From: Chrysochromulina tobinii
Lineage: Eukaryota; Haptophyta; Prymnesiales; Chrysochromulinaceae
DNA: 43,915 nt
Assembly: GCA_001275005.1 (NCBI GenBank)
Contig: JWZX01002646.1
Coordinates: forward strand, 1 to 43,915
Direction of reading: 5' to 3'
Part shown: positions 8,087 to 16,908 of the stretch, piece after piece
How the letters are laid out: the number at the start of each line of letters is the position of its first letter
Numbering within the stretch: the stretch's first letter is position 1
The notes under the pieces: generated by a model
What the model saw: the letters and a program-made list of their open reading frames with translations, nothing else
Told to the model about the DNA's origin: nothing
The model's database searches: none
Position numbers and translations under genes: made by a program

Positions 8087-11000
8087 ATGCGACGCGGGAC
8101 GCCAAGCCTCGACGACGAGGTGGAGGAGTCCATCGAACTCGCGCATGATGAGGACGAGGGAACGCCCTCCAATCTCGTCACGACACGTCACACGCGCAGC
8201 CACTACGACCTGCATAACCGGAAGAGCGGCGGCATCTCAGCGCGGCACGCCACCCGTGAGATCCATGGCCACACGGCGACGCGCGTGCCGCTGCAGCCGC
8301 GCGTCTCGACACCGCCGTGCCCTCCTGGAAGCTCCTTGGGCGGCTCGGGCGGTGTCGCCGGCGCGAGTGGTGCAGGCCGTCACAGCTGTGGCAGCTGCTC
8401 AAGCTTGACATCGTCAGCGACTCCAGCGTGTGCGAGCTCGGGGCAGCACTCGGCGCGGCGCGCGGGCGGCAACCGCCCGCCGCTGCAGCCGACGCGCGAG
8501 CTGCGCGTCGAGCCGACTACGCGCGAGCTGCGCGTCGAGCCGACACGCGAGCTGCGCGTCGGCAAGGGCGTAGCCCCCGCGGCCACCACCCGCGTCTTCT
8601 CACAGCTCCCGAATTCGCCGGTGCGCCGGCTGGTGGGCGCCTCACGCTCAGAGATGGCGAACTACGGCATGGCACCGCCCTCGCCCGAGGGCTTCCTCGA
8701 GGGCTCCGTCCCCGGCTCACCATGCGCGCCTGGCTCGCCGGGCCCCAAGGGCGCGATCGGCGCGTCTCGGAGCGAGGCGGTGCACTCGGCGATCGGCTGG
8801 CACGGGGCGGACGAGCACGGCGACCACGGCGACCACGAGGACGGCTACGGCCCCGCGCCCGACGACGAGCTCCCGGGCGGCGCCCACGATGGTGCTGATG
8901 TTGAGGAGCGCCCCATCTCGGACGACAGGGTCCGCAGCGGGCACCGGCACGGGCCGTGGTACCTGCCAGAGTCGTTTGCGGCGGATCCCCACGGGCAGCT
9001 CGACCTGGCGCGCTTGCCGGGGGTCGGCTCTCGCGGGGCCGACGGCTACTCGCGCGGGCGCATGTCGGCTGTGAGCGCGTATGACGAAATCGAAGAGGAC
9101 ATCGAGCTCGATGAGCACTTCGGTGGTGGAGGCGGCGGGCGCGCCTCGTCGTTCAACCGCGCCTCGTCGGTCAACTCGTCCGTGCACTCCAACTCACCCG
9201 CGCACACGCCCTCTCTCATCCCCGCCACGCCCACCAACCGGCTGCGCCACGCGGACGATCTCGTCACTCGAGATGGCAAGTACCTCAATCCACACGGCGG
9301 CGGGCAGGGTGGTGGGCAGGGTGGTGGGCAGGGTGGTGGGCCAGCGCGAGGCAGCCGCCGCAGCAGCGCCGCAGGCGAGGGAGCGGCACAACGGGAGAGT
9401 GGCGTCTCCCCACAGGACGGCGACGTGGCCGAGGTGCCGGGGCTCGAGGAGGGTGCCGACGCGCCGCCGCCGGCGGTAGTGCGCGCGAGCTCCGCAGACG
9501 ATTTCGATGCGCAGAGCGACTCAAGGGGCGCCGTGCCGGGCGTGGCGGACTCACAGGGGCTGAACCTCACCGCGCCGCCCGCCCTCCTTCGCGCACAACT
9601 CGCGTCGGTGCGACGGCCGCCGCCGGCTAAGGAGGCGTACCCTACGGGCGAGGCGGCGGCCGCAGAGGCGGCAGAGGCGGCGGCTTCTAAAGAGGAGGCG
9701 GCCGAGGAGGCGGCCGAGGAGGCGGCCGAGGAGGCGGCCGAGGAGGCGGCCGAGGTCGAGGCAGCCATCGCGGCCGCGACGCATCGCGCCCAGCACGGCG
9801 CCTCCCTCGACGATGAGTCGTCCGAAGTGCTCATGATGGCGCTCATGTTGGACGCGGGCGCGAGTCCCGTTCGTCGGGCGGGCGGGCGCAGCAGCAGCAG
9901 CAGCAGCCGGCACATCACCGCCGCCGAGGTCGACACCGCGGAGGCTGCCTTCGAAGCCCACCTGAGCCAAGCGCACCTGAGCACCCAAGCTCATCTCACA
10001 GCGACACCGACCCCCTCGGCCGGGGCGGCGTCGCCCGACACGGCGCGCGACAAGGGGGACGAGGACGCGCTCGCGCGCCGCCAAGCCCTCGCCGCTGCCC
10101 GAGCTCTCGAAGAGGCACTCGAGGCGAGCGCGGCGGGCGGCGGCTTGCGACTGGGCGTGGCCCTTGGGCGAGGGCCGCGTGGCACGATGGAGGACCGTGT
10201 GCAGCTGCAGCCGCTCGCGCCGCCACCGCTGCCGCCCTCGCCCACGCGCGCCGTGTTGGGCGCCGGCCGCGCGCCCACTGCTGGCGGCGCCGCCGACGCA
10301 GCCGCGCTCGACGCGGCGCCTGCCGCGTACCTGGCCGTGTTTGACGGGCACAACGGGGCGGCGGTCGCACACTCGGCGAGCACGGGCTTGCATCTGTACC
10401 TCAAGCGCCGTCTACTCGCCAACTCGCGCGCCCACTTCGCGGCCGCCGAGGCGTCTCGACGAGGGCTGGACAGCGACGGAGAGACTCCAGCGCTGCCCCT
10501 GTCGGCGTCGGGGCTGAGCGAAGCGCTCGCGGGAGCCTTTTGCGACTTTGACCGTTGGCTGCATGCGAACGCGCGCCCCAGCTCGGGCCGGCATCCCCCG
10601 CCTGGAGGCGCCGAGACGGCGCTCGGAGGCGCGGCCGAGGGCGCTGTGCTGAGCGCTGGGCATGAGAGCGCTGGCGTGGGCGCGGCTGACGGGTTCGAGC
10701 CCGGGGTGCATGCCGACGTGGAGGGGGAGCATGCCGACGTGGAGCCGCTCGAGCGGCTCGAGCGGCTCGAGTCGTGGAGCCGCTCGAGACGTGGCGCCCA
10801 CGACGACGCGAGCGCCCACGGCGACGCGGAGGGCGCTGCCTCGCCCACGACGGCGCGTGTGCGCGAGGCGGCCCTGCACGCCCTGCAGATGCAGGAGCAC
10901 CTGGCCGCCGAGGAGGCGGCGACGGTCGCGACCCATGCGAGCCACCCCGGGGCGAGCCACCCCGCGCATGGTGGAGGCACTACAGCGCTCGTGTGCGTCA

Positions 11001-11557
11001 CATGCCAAGGGCGCCTGCACCTCGCCTCCGTCGGCGACTCCCGCGCAGTGCTCGCCTTCCGTAACGCCTTCCGTAACGGCGGCGGTGCGCTTGGTACGGC
11101 GCGTCGGCTGACCACCGACCACACACCCGCTCTCCCCTCCGAGCTCGATCGGATCGTCGGGGCCGGTGGTTTCGTATCGCGAGGGCGTGTGGCGGGCATC
11201 CTCGCCGTCTCACGCGCCCTGGGCGACCTCGAGCTCCAGCCGTACGTGTCGCCCGTGCCCGAGGTGAGCGTCGTCGACCTTCGCGACGAGGCCAGCGCCG
11301 TGGCGGCCGATTGGGGCAGCGCCGCGGCCGATGAGCCACCGCCGGCCCCGGTGCTCGTGCTCGCGACCGATGGAGTGTGGGGCTGCCTGACCGATGACGA
11401 GGCCGCCGCTATCGCCACCGCCCATGAGGACCCGCAGGCGGCCGCGGAGGAGCTCCTCGAGGAGGTCAGCAGGCGCGGCGGCAGAGACAATTCGTCCGTC
11501 ATTGTCGCGGCGTGGCCTGCCGACTGGTCAACCATGCGACATGATGGCCAATTTTAA
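8087..11557 (+). CDS. PP2C-type (PPM) serine/threonine phosphatase with long low-complexity N-terminus
   Basis: The predicted protein has 1156 residues and no visible intron; the start is the first ATG of the frame. The catalytic PPM fold occupies about 685-1150 with its metal-binding motifs: GTMED near 705, VFDGHNG with Asp753, GTTALV near 965, GDSR near 983, LTTDH, VSRALGD, ATDGVWG with Asp near 1095, and GGRDNSSV near 1133. All expected aspartates are present, so it should be an active Mn/Mg-dependent protein phosphatase. About 210 residues separate DGHNG from GTTALV, longer than usual because of an Ala/Glu/His-rich insertion. The N-terminal 680 residues are Ser/Gly/Ala-rich with short tandem repeats (RELRVEPT, GGGQ, EEAA). 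Two similar acidic motifs, DDEVEESIEL and YDEIEEDIEL, lie near 8 and 335 and could be docking sites (inference). Substrates are unknown. Confidence 0.93.
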   Translation: MRRGTPSLDDEVEESIELAHDEDEGTPSNLVTTRHTRSHYDLHNRKSGGISARHATREIHGHTATRVPLQPRVSTPPCPPGSSLGGSGGVAGASGAGRHSCGSCSSLTSSATPACASSGQHSARRAGGNRPPLQPTRELRVEPTTRELRVEPTRELRVGKGVAPAATTRVFSQLPNSPVRRLVGASRSEMANYGMAPPSPEGFLEGSVPGSPCAPGSPGPKGAIGASRSEAVHSAIGWHGADEHGDHGDHEDGYGPAPDDELPGGAHDGADVEERPISDDRVRSGHRHGPWYLPESFAADPHGQLDLARLPGVGSRGADGYSRGRMSAVSAYDEIEEDIELDEHFGGGGGGRASSFNRASSVNSSVHSNSPAHTPSLIPATPTNRLRHADDLVTRDGKYLNPHGGGQGGGQGGGQGGGPARGSRRSSAAGEGAAQRESGVSPQDGDVAEVPGLEEGADAPPPAVVRASSADDFDAQSDSRGAVPGVADSQGLNLTAPPALLRAQLASVRRPPPAKEAYPTGEAAAAEAAEAAASKEEAAEEAAEEAAEEAAEEAAEVEAAIAAATHRAQHGASLDDESSEVLMMALMLDAGASPVRRAGGRSSSSSSRHITAAEVDTAEAAFEAHLSQAHLSTQAHLTATPTPSAGAASPDTARDKGDEDALARRQALAAARALEEALEASAAGGGLRLGVALGRGPRGTMEDRVQLQPLAPPPLPPSPTRAVLGAGRAPTAGGAADAAALDAAPAAYLAVFDGHNGAAVAHSASTGLHLYLKRRLLANSRAHFAAAEASRRGLDSDGETPALPLSASGLSEALAGAFCDFDRWLHANARPSSGRHPPPGGAETALGGAAEGAVLSAGHESAGVGAADGFEPGVHADVEGEHADVEPLERLERLESWSRSRRGAHDDASAHGDAEGAASPTTARVREAALHALQMQEHLAAEEAATVATHASHPGASHPAHGGGTTALVCVTCQGRLHLASVGDSRAVLAFRNAFRNGGGALGTARRLTTDHTPALPSELDRIVGAGGFVSRGRVAGILAVSRALGDLELQPYVSPVPEVSVVDLRDEASAVAADWGSAAADEPPPAPVLVLATDGVWGCLTDDEAAAIATAHEDPQAAAEELLEEVSRRGGRDNSSVIVAAWPADWSTMRHDGQF
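9298..9342 (+). repeat. 12-bp tandem repeat (GGQG coding)
   Basis: Tandem copies of a ggtgggcagggt-type unit encode a GGGQGGGQ tract in the PP2C N-terminus. It is a simple-sequence expansion likely to vary in copy number. Confidence 0.7.
9691..9752 (+). repeat. 12-bp tandem repeat (EEAA coding)
   Basis: Five near-perfect gaggaggcggcc units encode an EEAAEEAA helix-like tract in the PP2C N-terminal region. Confidence 0.75.
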
Positions 11558-11898
11558 GGCCGCGCGCGCGCGTAGGAACTTGCTTACTCCAGCGTCGAGT
11601 TCAAGGTGCTTGATGTCAAGGTGACCACCTGACCGCTGGCACCTGACCGTACGACCGAAGACCGAAGTGCGACCGATATGACACACGTCCCGCCCCTGGT
11701 GTACGCAACACCACCAAAACAAAGACTCTCAGGTCTCGTTGTGTACTTTTCGCCCTTGAAGGTCGACCGTTTTGGAAGACTTAGCCGTTTTGGCAGCTAC
11801 TGTGCGCTCGGTTTCTCCGGCCTATTCCTGACGGTGGCGTCTGCGTCAGTCCGTCCGGAGCTCGTCCTGGTGGCGCCAGTGGCGTCTGTAACAGTAGC
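11558..11898. other. Intergenic region between PP2C and a membrane protein gene
   Basis: These 341 bp between two same-strand genes hold the PP2C 3' flank and the promoter of the next gene. There is a short gaccg-rich stretch (11628-11675) and no recognisable element or gene. Confidence 0.5.
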
Positions 11899-14127
11899 AT
11901 GTCGCTTTCCGCGCTGGCAGACGCCTTGCGCACCCTACCGGCCCTGCCGATACACCGCAACCGATCCGGCTCTAATGAGAACAAGCTGCAGCCAGACGTG
12001 TTTGTGGGTTCGGCGCCACTCTCGATCTCTGCATGCGTGCATGACGCGGCCCTCAATCCTGACGCGCGCCCACGGCCGACACGCTCGTGGGTCTCGGAGG
12101 ATAAGGACCCAGGCTTGAATCCAGATCTCAAACAGAATGTTGGTGCCCGAGTGGCACTGGCCCGTGGCCGTCCTGCCCTCCGAAGAGCGGCCTCAACGCC
12201 ACGCTCCGGCTTGGCTGCGGAGGAACGCCGTGCGTTGCTAGGCTTGAGCGAGACTGACGGGCCGGATGCTCGGAGCTACGACTTTCCAAGCCCGCCCTCT
12301 CGCGTCAACGTCTACCAGAACGATCCTCAGACCCGTTTAGATACGTGGAAGATCCAGAGTCGATGGATAGCAGATCAGGAGGCTCTATGCAAGCAGCAGG
12401 CTGCCCAAAGGAACGAGGAGGATGCTCGTACGACCACTCCTACGAGGATCCACGAGATCGACGCACGGATTGACTGGATTGATCATGCCATCGCACAATT
12501 AGAACAGTCGTTGCCGCTCAAGGACGAGCTCAAGGACGAGCTCAAGGACGAGCTCAAGGACGAGCTCAAGGACGAGCATACGGGAGCTTCGACCCCATCC
12601 AGCGCCCTCGAGTCGACTCCCGAGCTCCGGAGCGAGTCGGTCGCCATCGCTGACTGGCCTCTCGTCGCTTCAGCGAAGGCTCTCTGGCAAGCCAAGGCGA
12701 CCGAAGCACCGCATCTCACAGCGCCGCAGCGCTCATATTGCTGGGAAGCGCCTCAGCGCGTGGCGGCGCAGCGCGTGAAGCGCGTGGCGGCGCAGCGCGT
12801 GAAGCGCGTGGCGCCCCAACGCGTGGCGACGCAGCCCGGGGGTCCACCGGTGCCCCTCAAGCGCCGGAGCGTCTCTTTCTCTCGCGTCGAGTCGTACTAC
12901 TACGATAAGGACGCAGCGCCTAACGAGCATGGCCAGCGTATCGAGGACAGCTCCTTGGCCACGGGTGCCGGAGGCGACACGGGGGTCATCGAGTTAGCAG
13001 CTCCGGTGAGACCCATCTTAAAGATGAATAGCGACGACCCGCCCTCGCCGTCCTCGGTGATGGACAACTGCATCGACGACGATCTACCTTCGACCGGCCG
13101 TTCGTCCACATCGACCACCTCTCCACGGCTCTGCCCGTCACGAGAGGCGGCTGCCCGAGAGTGGCAGAGCCGCGGAGAGGTGGTGGAGACGGCCGCCATC
13201 CCAATGTCCGAGATTCGTCACCGCTTCGAGGCGACTGCCAGAGACTCGCCCGGCGAGCCCTGCCTAACAGAGCGTGCCCGACGATGCTTGCCGCCATGTC
13301 CAAGGGAGCTTCCACCGGTGCCGCCGCCGTACCGTCTCACGCAGACGCTGTCGCCTCAACCGCCGGCAGCCCATGCTCTGCGAGCGATGCCCGATGTCTG
13401 CTCGCCGATGCTCGAGCAGCCGGACGCACCGGCACCGCAGGAGCTGGAGCATGCAGTGGAGATGCCGCTACCAGGGAATGAAGTGCATCATCACTCGACA
13501 CAGGCGCCGCTGCCACCGATGCTGCTGATCGAGGCGCGTTGGCCTGGCCCCGACCCTTTCGCCTCGGCCACGCCTCGGCCGACCCTGTTCATGCGCCGGC
13601 CTGCGGGTCTCCTCGTAATCCTCCTCATGCTCCTCGGCGCTCGGTGCGCGCTGCGGCCGGTGGCAGTAATCTTGTCCGTTGCGTCGCCGCCACAGTCGCC
13701 ACCGCTCATGCCCAAGGACGGCGGCATGGGAATCGATCCCGCGCGGGAGCGCGCGAAGGCGCTTGAAGCCGCTTTGCTCGAGCGTGCCGCCAGTATGAGC
13801 AAGGATCAGGAGGCCTTCTTCCATGCCCTTCGAGTCGAGCGCGCGGCACTCCAGGTGGAGAGGGAGGAGTTTCGCAAACACCTGGCCCTGCTCAAAGCGG
13901 CGCCAACTCAGAAGCTCCGGGCACCCCCGGCGGAAGCGCTCGGCACGCCGCCGCCGCTCCCGCCCAATGCCAACGTTACCGCAAGGGCGCACAAGGCAGT
14001 ACATTGGCTCGGTGCAGCCCTCGCCAAGATGAAAGTCAAGTCAAGGCTCAGGGCGGCGGCACGCTCGGTGCAGGCGCTTACGCATCGCTGGACAATAGCG
14101 GCAGCGGGATGGAATTTTGTGGGGTGA
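11899..14127 (+). CDS. Unrecognised single-span membrane protein with coiled coil and KDEL-like internal repeats
   Basis: The predicted protein has 742 residues with an ATG start and no signal peptide. I do not recognise a family. Residues about 140-225 are charged and helical, ending in five tandem LKDE units (12 bp each); being internal, they are not an ER-retrieval signal. A short basic tandem repeat (RVAAQRVK) lies near 290-310, and the stretch 380-560 is Pro/Ser/Arg-rich. One strong hydrophobic segment lies at about 568-590 (GLLVILLMLLG), followed by a coiled-coil-like region (613-660, RAALQVEREEFRKHL) and a basic tail. The layout suggests a tail-side-anchored membrane protein with a long N-terminal domain; topology and role are unknown. 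Confidence 0.7.
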   Translation: MSLSALADALRTLPALPIHRNRSGSNENKLQPDVFVGSAPLSISACVHDAALNPDARPRPTRSWVSEDKDPGLNPDLKQNVGARVALARGRPALRRAASTPRSGLAAEERRALLGLSETDGPDARSYDFPSPPSRVNVYQNDPQTRLDTWKIQSRWIADQEALCKQQAAQRNEEDARTTTPTRIHEIDARIDWIDHAIAQLEQSLPLKDELKDELKDELKDELKDEHTGASTPSSALESTPELRSESVAIADWPLVASAKALWQAKATEAPHLTAPQRSYCWEAPQRVAAQRVKRVAAQRVKRVAPQRVATQPGGPPVPLKRRSVSFSRVESYYYDKDAAPNEHGQRIEDSSLATGAGGDTGVIELAAPVRPILKMNSDDPPSPSSVMDNCIDDDLPSTGRSSTSTTSPRLCPSREAAAREWQSRGEVVETAAIPMSEIRHRFEATARDSPGEPCLTERARRCLPPCPRELPPVPPPYRLTQTLSPQPPAAHALRAMPDVCSPMLEQPDAPAPQELEHAVEMPLPGNEVHHHSTQAPLPPMLLIEARWPGPDPFASATPRPTLFMRRPAGLLVILLMLLGARCALRPVAVILSVASPPQSPPLMPKDGGMGIDPARERAKALEAALLERAASMSKDQEAFFHALRVERAALQVEREEFRKHLALLKAAPTQKLRAPPAEALGTPPPLPPNANVTARAHKAVHWLGAALAKMKVKSRLRAAARSVQALTHRWTIAAAGWNFVG
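12517..12576 (+). repeat. Five 12-bp tandem repeats (LKDE coding)
   Basis: Five perfect copies of ctcaaggacgag are visible. The perfection at third codon positions points to recent slippage or unequal exchange rather than selection on protein sequence alone. Confidence 0.85.
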
Positions 14128-14649
14128 GCCACGCGTTCGAGGAGTCGCTCATGCGAGAGGTATGAATCTGCAGCGCCTTGCATGTCGCGCGGGGAGAGGG
14201 AGGGAAGGGAAGTGGCCTAAGTCTGTCAGTGGCTGAGCATAGAACGCGGGCGAGCAACGCGATAGCTACGCGAGGAGTGAAGAGACTCTCGCGGGGAATC
14301 CGAGAGGGCCGATGCGATTATAGCCCGGCAATCGGATGATCGCCCTTGATGGGGGAAGGGGGAGGGGATGCGCAACTGGATGTTAAAAGTGAACTGCAAA
14401 CTCGTTGTGTGGTGACCCTGGGGTACGCATGTGGGCTTGTTGGGCATGGGGTACCGTACCGTACGTTCACAAACGATGCGCGATGGCTGCAGAACATCAA
14501 CTTTGGGCATCCCACGTCGCTCGAGTGTTGAACATTCACAGACGTAGGCATCATTCACACTTGCGAGAAAAGAAAACCGCTCGGTTTTAGCACGCGGGCT
14601 TAAAGTCAGAAAGCGATCGCAAACACACGAGCACACTCGCCGCGGAAGA
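14128..14649. promoter_or_regulatory. Upstream region of the FG-repeat gene
   Basis: These 522 bp lie between two plus-strand genes. The last 120 bp hold a TTCACA doublet (14535-14540 and 14554-14559), a CTTGCGAGAAAA motif and CGCTCGGTTTT. The same arrangement recurs before the gene at 15862, so it is a duplicated 5' module. A short taccg triplet repeat lies near 14452-14467. Confidence 0.5.
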
Positions 14650-15402
14650 ATGGCGCACAACCACAACCACATCAACAGCGCTAACAAGGCGGCCTTGGCA
14701 ATGAAAGACGAGACAATCGCACACCTCATCCAGCTGCTCAGCGACAAGCAGGCCGAATACAAGACAGCCTTGGCTAAGAAAGATGAGACCATCGAACGCC
14801 TCATCCAGTTGCTCAGCGACAAGCAGCTGCGCGACGCACCGGCCGGTGCGCCTGCAACGAGTGGCTTTTCATTCGCTGCGCCATCGGCTACTACGCCTGC
14901 GACAAGTGGCTTTTCATTCGCCTCGCCGTCGGCTACGACGCCTGCAACAAGTGGCTTTTCATTCTCTAAACCTGCGGCACCGGCCGCAGCCCCTGCAACA
15001 AGTGGCTTTTCATTCGCTGCGCCGTCGGCAGTTAGCTATCCATTCGCTAAACCTGCGGCACCGGCCGCCGCGCCGTCGGCTACGACGCCTGCAACAAGTG
15101 GCTTTTCATTCGCTAAACCTGCGGCACCGGCCGCAGCCCCTGCAACAAGTGGCTTTTCATTCGCTGCGCCGTCGGCAGTTAGCTATCCATTCGCTAAACC
15201 TGCGGCACCGGCTGCGGCCCCGTCCACTAGTCCCTTCGTGCAGGGTTCACACCCGGGTGTCTCGTGCGACCGCTCGGGCATGATGCCGATAGTGGGCATG
15301 CGCTACCACCTGCGCGGGTACGACTACGACCTGTGCCAGGCGGAGTACGATAAACTGAGCGAATTCGAGAAGTGCCAGTACGAGGCGATGGCGCCCCATT
15401 AG
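14650..15402 (+). CDS. FG-repeat (GFSF) protein with degenerate ZZ-like C-terminus
   Basis: The predicted protein has 250 residues with an ATG start. Residues 15-64 are two tandem 25-residue helical repeats (MKDETIAHLIQLLSDKQ and KKDETIERLIQLLSDKQ, a 75-bp duplication), likely a short coiled coil. Residues 70-195 are Ala/Pro-rich with six GFSF and two SYPF motifs, resembling the FG domains of nucleoporins. The C-terminus (about 200-248, HPGVSCDRSGMMPIVGMRYHLRG, then YDLCQAEYDKL) matches a ZZ-type finger in which several Cys ligands are replaced, a degenerate form I associate with algal proteins. A nuclear pore or condensate role is suggested only by composition. It shares its 5' region and first residues (MAxNHN) with the next gene. 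Confidence 0.8.
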   Translation: MAHNHNHINSANKAALAMKDETIAHLIQLLSDKQAEYKTALAKKDETIERLIQLLSDKQLRDAPAGAPATSGFSFAAPSATTPATSGFSFASPSATTPATSGFSFSKPAAPAAAPATSGFSFAAPSAVSYPFAKPAAPAAAPSATTPATSGFSFAKPAAPAAAPATSGFSFAAPSAVSYPFAKPAAPAAAPSTSPFVQGSHPGVSCDRSGMMPIVGMRYHLRGYDYDLCQAEYDKLSEFEKCQYEAMAPH

Positions 15403-15587
15403 GTCAAGGTGCTGACATTGAGTGATAATAAGTCAGTACAGTCAAAGTAAAACACGCCTAATGGCAGTGCCGACATTGACTACGGACTTTGGCCTTATTG
15501 ACCCGAAAAAGGAAACCCCCATCAATCGACATAAACAACCCAGTATATATGTAGCGTCAGCATGGCCGCAGTGGCCCGAACAACCAA

Positions 15588-15638
15588 ACCACATGAGCAC
15601 CATAGTGTCCAGCAACAGTGATGAACATCCATGGAACG
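15588..15638 (+). pseudogene. Relic of the start of the downstream small Cys/His gene
   Basis: The stretch accaaaccacatgagcacc, then atagtgtc, then gatgaacatccatggaacg resembles the first 50 bases of the gene at 15862 (aaccacaacaacagcaccat, then gaacatccatggaacg). It is interrupted and lacks a continuing ORF, so it looks like a broken duplicate that joins directly to the dispersed repeat at 15639. Confidence 0.45.
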
Positions 15639-15785
15639 CTGGCTCCATCTCCTGGAATTCCTAGATCTCTCATTCATTTCCGGTAGATTAAAGTGAAAAC
15701 AGAGAGAGATTTGAAACTGATGAATGTTTGATACGTTTTGGTGTCGTGAGAATAAACATTCACATTAGGAATCATTCACACTCGC
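15639..15785 (+). repeat. Dispersed repeat, copy 1
   Basis: This copy contains ctggctccatctcctggaat, then tctcattcatttccggtag, then gatacgttttggtgtcgtga. The same ordered blocks recur at 16709-16857 with an inserted acagtacatgt. Both copies end just upstream of a gene start, so they may carry promoter or 3'-end signals spread by local duplication. Confidence 0.75.
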
Positions 15786-15861
15786 GAGAAAAAGCGTACC
15801 GCTGATCTACCGCTCCCCGCTCGGTTTTCTCCGGCCTCCTGTCCGCTCGGAATATCGGAGA

Positions 15862-16173
15862 ATGGCGTACAACCACAACAACAGCACCATGGTGAAGAAC
15901 ATCCATGGAACGAGTGATGAACGGTACAAGATAGGCAACTTGCACAAGAAGTTCATGAGTGCGGGTGGCACGGACAGCATGTGGTGCCAGGTCAAGGGGT
16001 GCTGCAATGAAGGGGGAGCTACCGCGCATGTCATCAAGACTGACGGGCGCTCGGCGAATGATTGGTGGCTGTGCTGGGTCTGTGCCGAGCACAACAACCC
16101 TCACAACGAAGAGCCTTATGCGCTTCGCAAGAATGCCAAGCTGATCTCTGTTCGTCAAATCACGGGTAACTGA
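15862..16173 (+). CDS. Small Cys/His-rich putative zinc-binding protein
   Basis: The predicted protein has 103 residues with an ATG start. A compact cluster lies at 41-78: Cys42, Cys47, Cys48, His56 (ATAHV), Cys71-x2-Cys74 and His77 (CWVCAEHNN). The pattern GC..., A.HV..., W..C..HNN resembles small treble-clef or HNH-like proteins seen in algae and large DNA viruses, but the nuclease residues cannot be confirmed. The upstream 100 bp and first residues are paralogous to the FG-repeat gene, so the two genes share a duplicated 5' module although their bodies differ. The function is unknown. Confidence 0.65.
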   Translation: MAYNHNNSTMVKNIHGTSDERYKIGNLHKKFMSAGGTDSMWCQVKGCCNEGGATAHVIKTDGRSANDWWLCWVCAEHNNPHNEEPYALRKNAKLISVRQITGN

Positions 16174-16908
16174 AGCTGATGCCAAATTGCCTGGCGTGGG
16201 TTAGCTCACGCAGTGCGGGTCGGGGGCACGCAACTAGCCGTGTAGCTCTACATAATCGTTATTCGTCCAAATACTTAGAAGACGGACGTTAGAGTCGCGC
16301 AAGTTACGACTGGGCGCAGCCAGGGGCGAAGTCGGGCACTGCAAATTGCAGATCGACTAGCCTTCCAGGCCAGTGCGAGGCACTGCGCTGAAGCTCGTGC
16401 CGGAAACGCGCGGACTTGGCAGAAGCAAGGCTGTGGCCGGCAGCGCTTTTCGTGGAGCGTGCCATGGTGCTCGACCGATGCGTTTCGCGAGCACGCTGGC
16501 AGTCTCCCTTGCCCAGCGGCCCTCTTACGGCCCTCTGGTACTGGACGGGGCTGGCCAGAATGCAGGCCAATGAGCAACACAACGCGGAAGGACCAACTAG
16601 CAAAGGAGCCATAATGTGGCCGACACAACCCGTTAAACACAGGCCGTTAGTCGTGGGGGAAGAGTCAGGTGTGCCAGACGCGAAAAGAGTGACAACCCCC
16701 TTGAACCCCTGGCTCCATCTCCTGGAATTCCTACAGTACATGTAGATCTCTCGTTCATTTCCGGTAGATTACATAGAAAACAGCCCTTCTCTTTTCCTTA
16801 TTCATTCTTGCACACTATTCATACGTTCTGGTGTGTTGTGAAGAGGAACCCTTCACAGCTTCTGCTTTTTTCGCCTTGAACGCTCGCCGCAAGGCCGGCG
16901 CCGGCTCG
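16174..16908. other. Intergenic region with second copy of the dispersed repeat
   Basis: These 735 bp separate the small Cys/His gene from the giant coiled-coil gene. The last 200 bp hold repeat copy 2 (16709-16857) and a single TTCACA at 16852-16857, about 55 bp before the ATG. ORFs here have no recognisable features. The coiled-coil frame is open from 16831, but its only start before 16909 is GTG. Confidence 0.6.
16709..16857 (+). repeat. Dispersed repeat, copy 2
   Basis: This copy shares ctggctccatctcctggaat, gatctctcgttcatttccgg and atacgttctggtgt with copy 1 at 15639-15785. An insert (acagtacatgt) and diverged spacers separate the blocks. Confidence 0.75.

Larger units (their letters stand above)
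15403..15861. other. Duplicated intergenic module with gene relic
   Basis: This region holds the 3' flank of the FG gene and the promoter of the next gene. Within it are a relic of the start of the downstream gene (about 15588-15638), copy 1 of a dispersed sequence (15639-15785), and a TTCACA doublet at 15759-15764 and 15775-15780. A TA-rich tatatatg lies at 15543-15550. No intact gene is visible. Confidence 0.6.

Noticed and set aside
9991-11535. 514-codon minus-strand ORF opposite the PP2C catalytic domain
   Set aside because: It is composition-driven; the plus strand carries all PPM motifs in order.
12517-12576. KDEL repeats as an ER-retention signal
   Set aside because: The motif must be C-terminal to act; here it is internal and encoded by a simple 12-bp repeat.
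15422-15664. 80-codon plus-strand ORF in the gap between the FG and Cys/His genes
   Set aside because: It begins at GTG, runs across a gene relic and the dispersed repeat, and has no protein features.
16304-16745. Two overlapping ORFs (plus 109 and minus 145 codons) in the gap before the coiled-coil gene
   Set aside because: They have no domain features, overlap each other, and partly cover the dispersed repeat copy.
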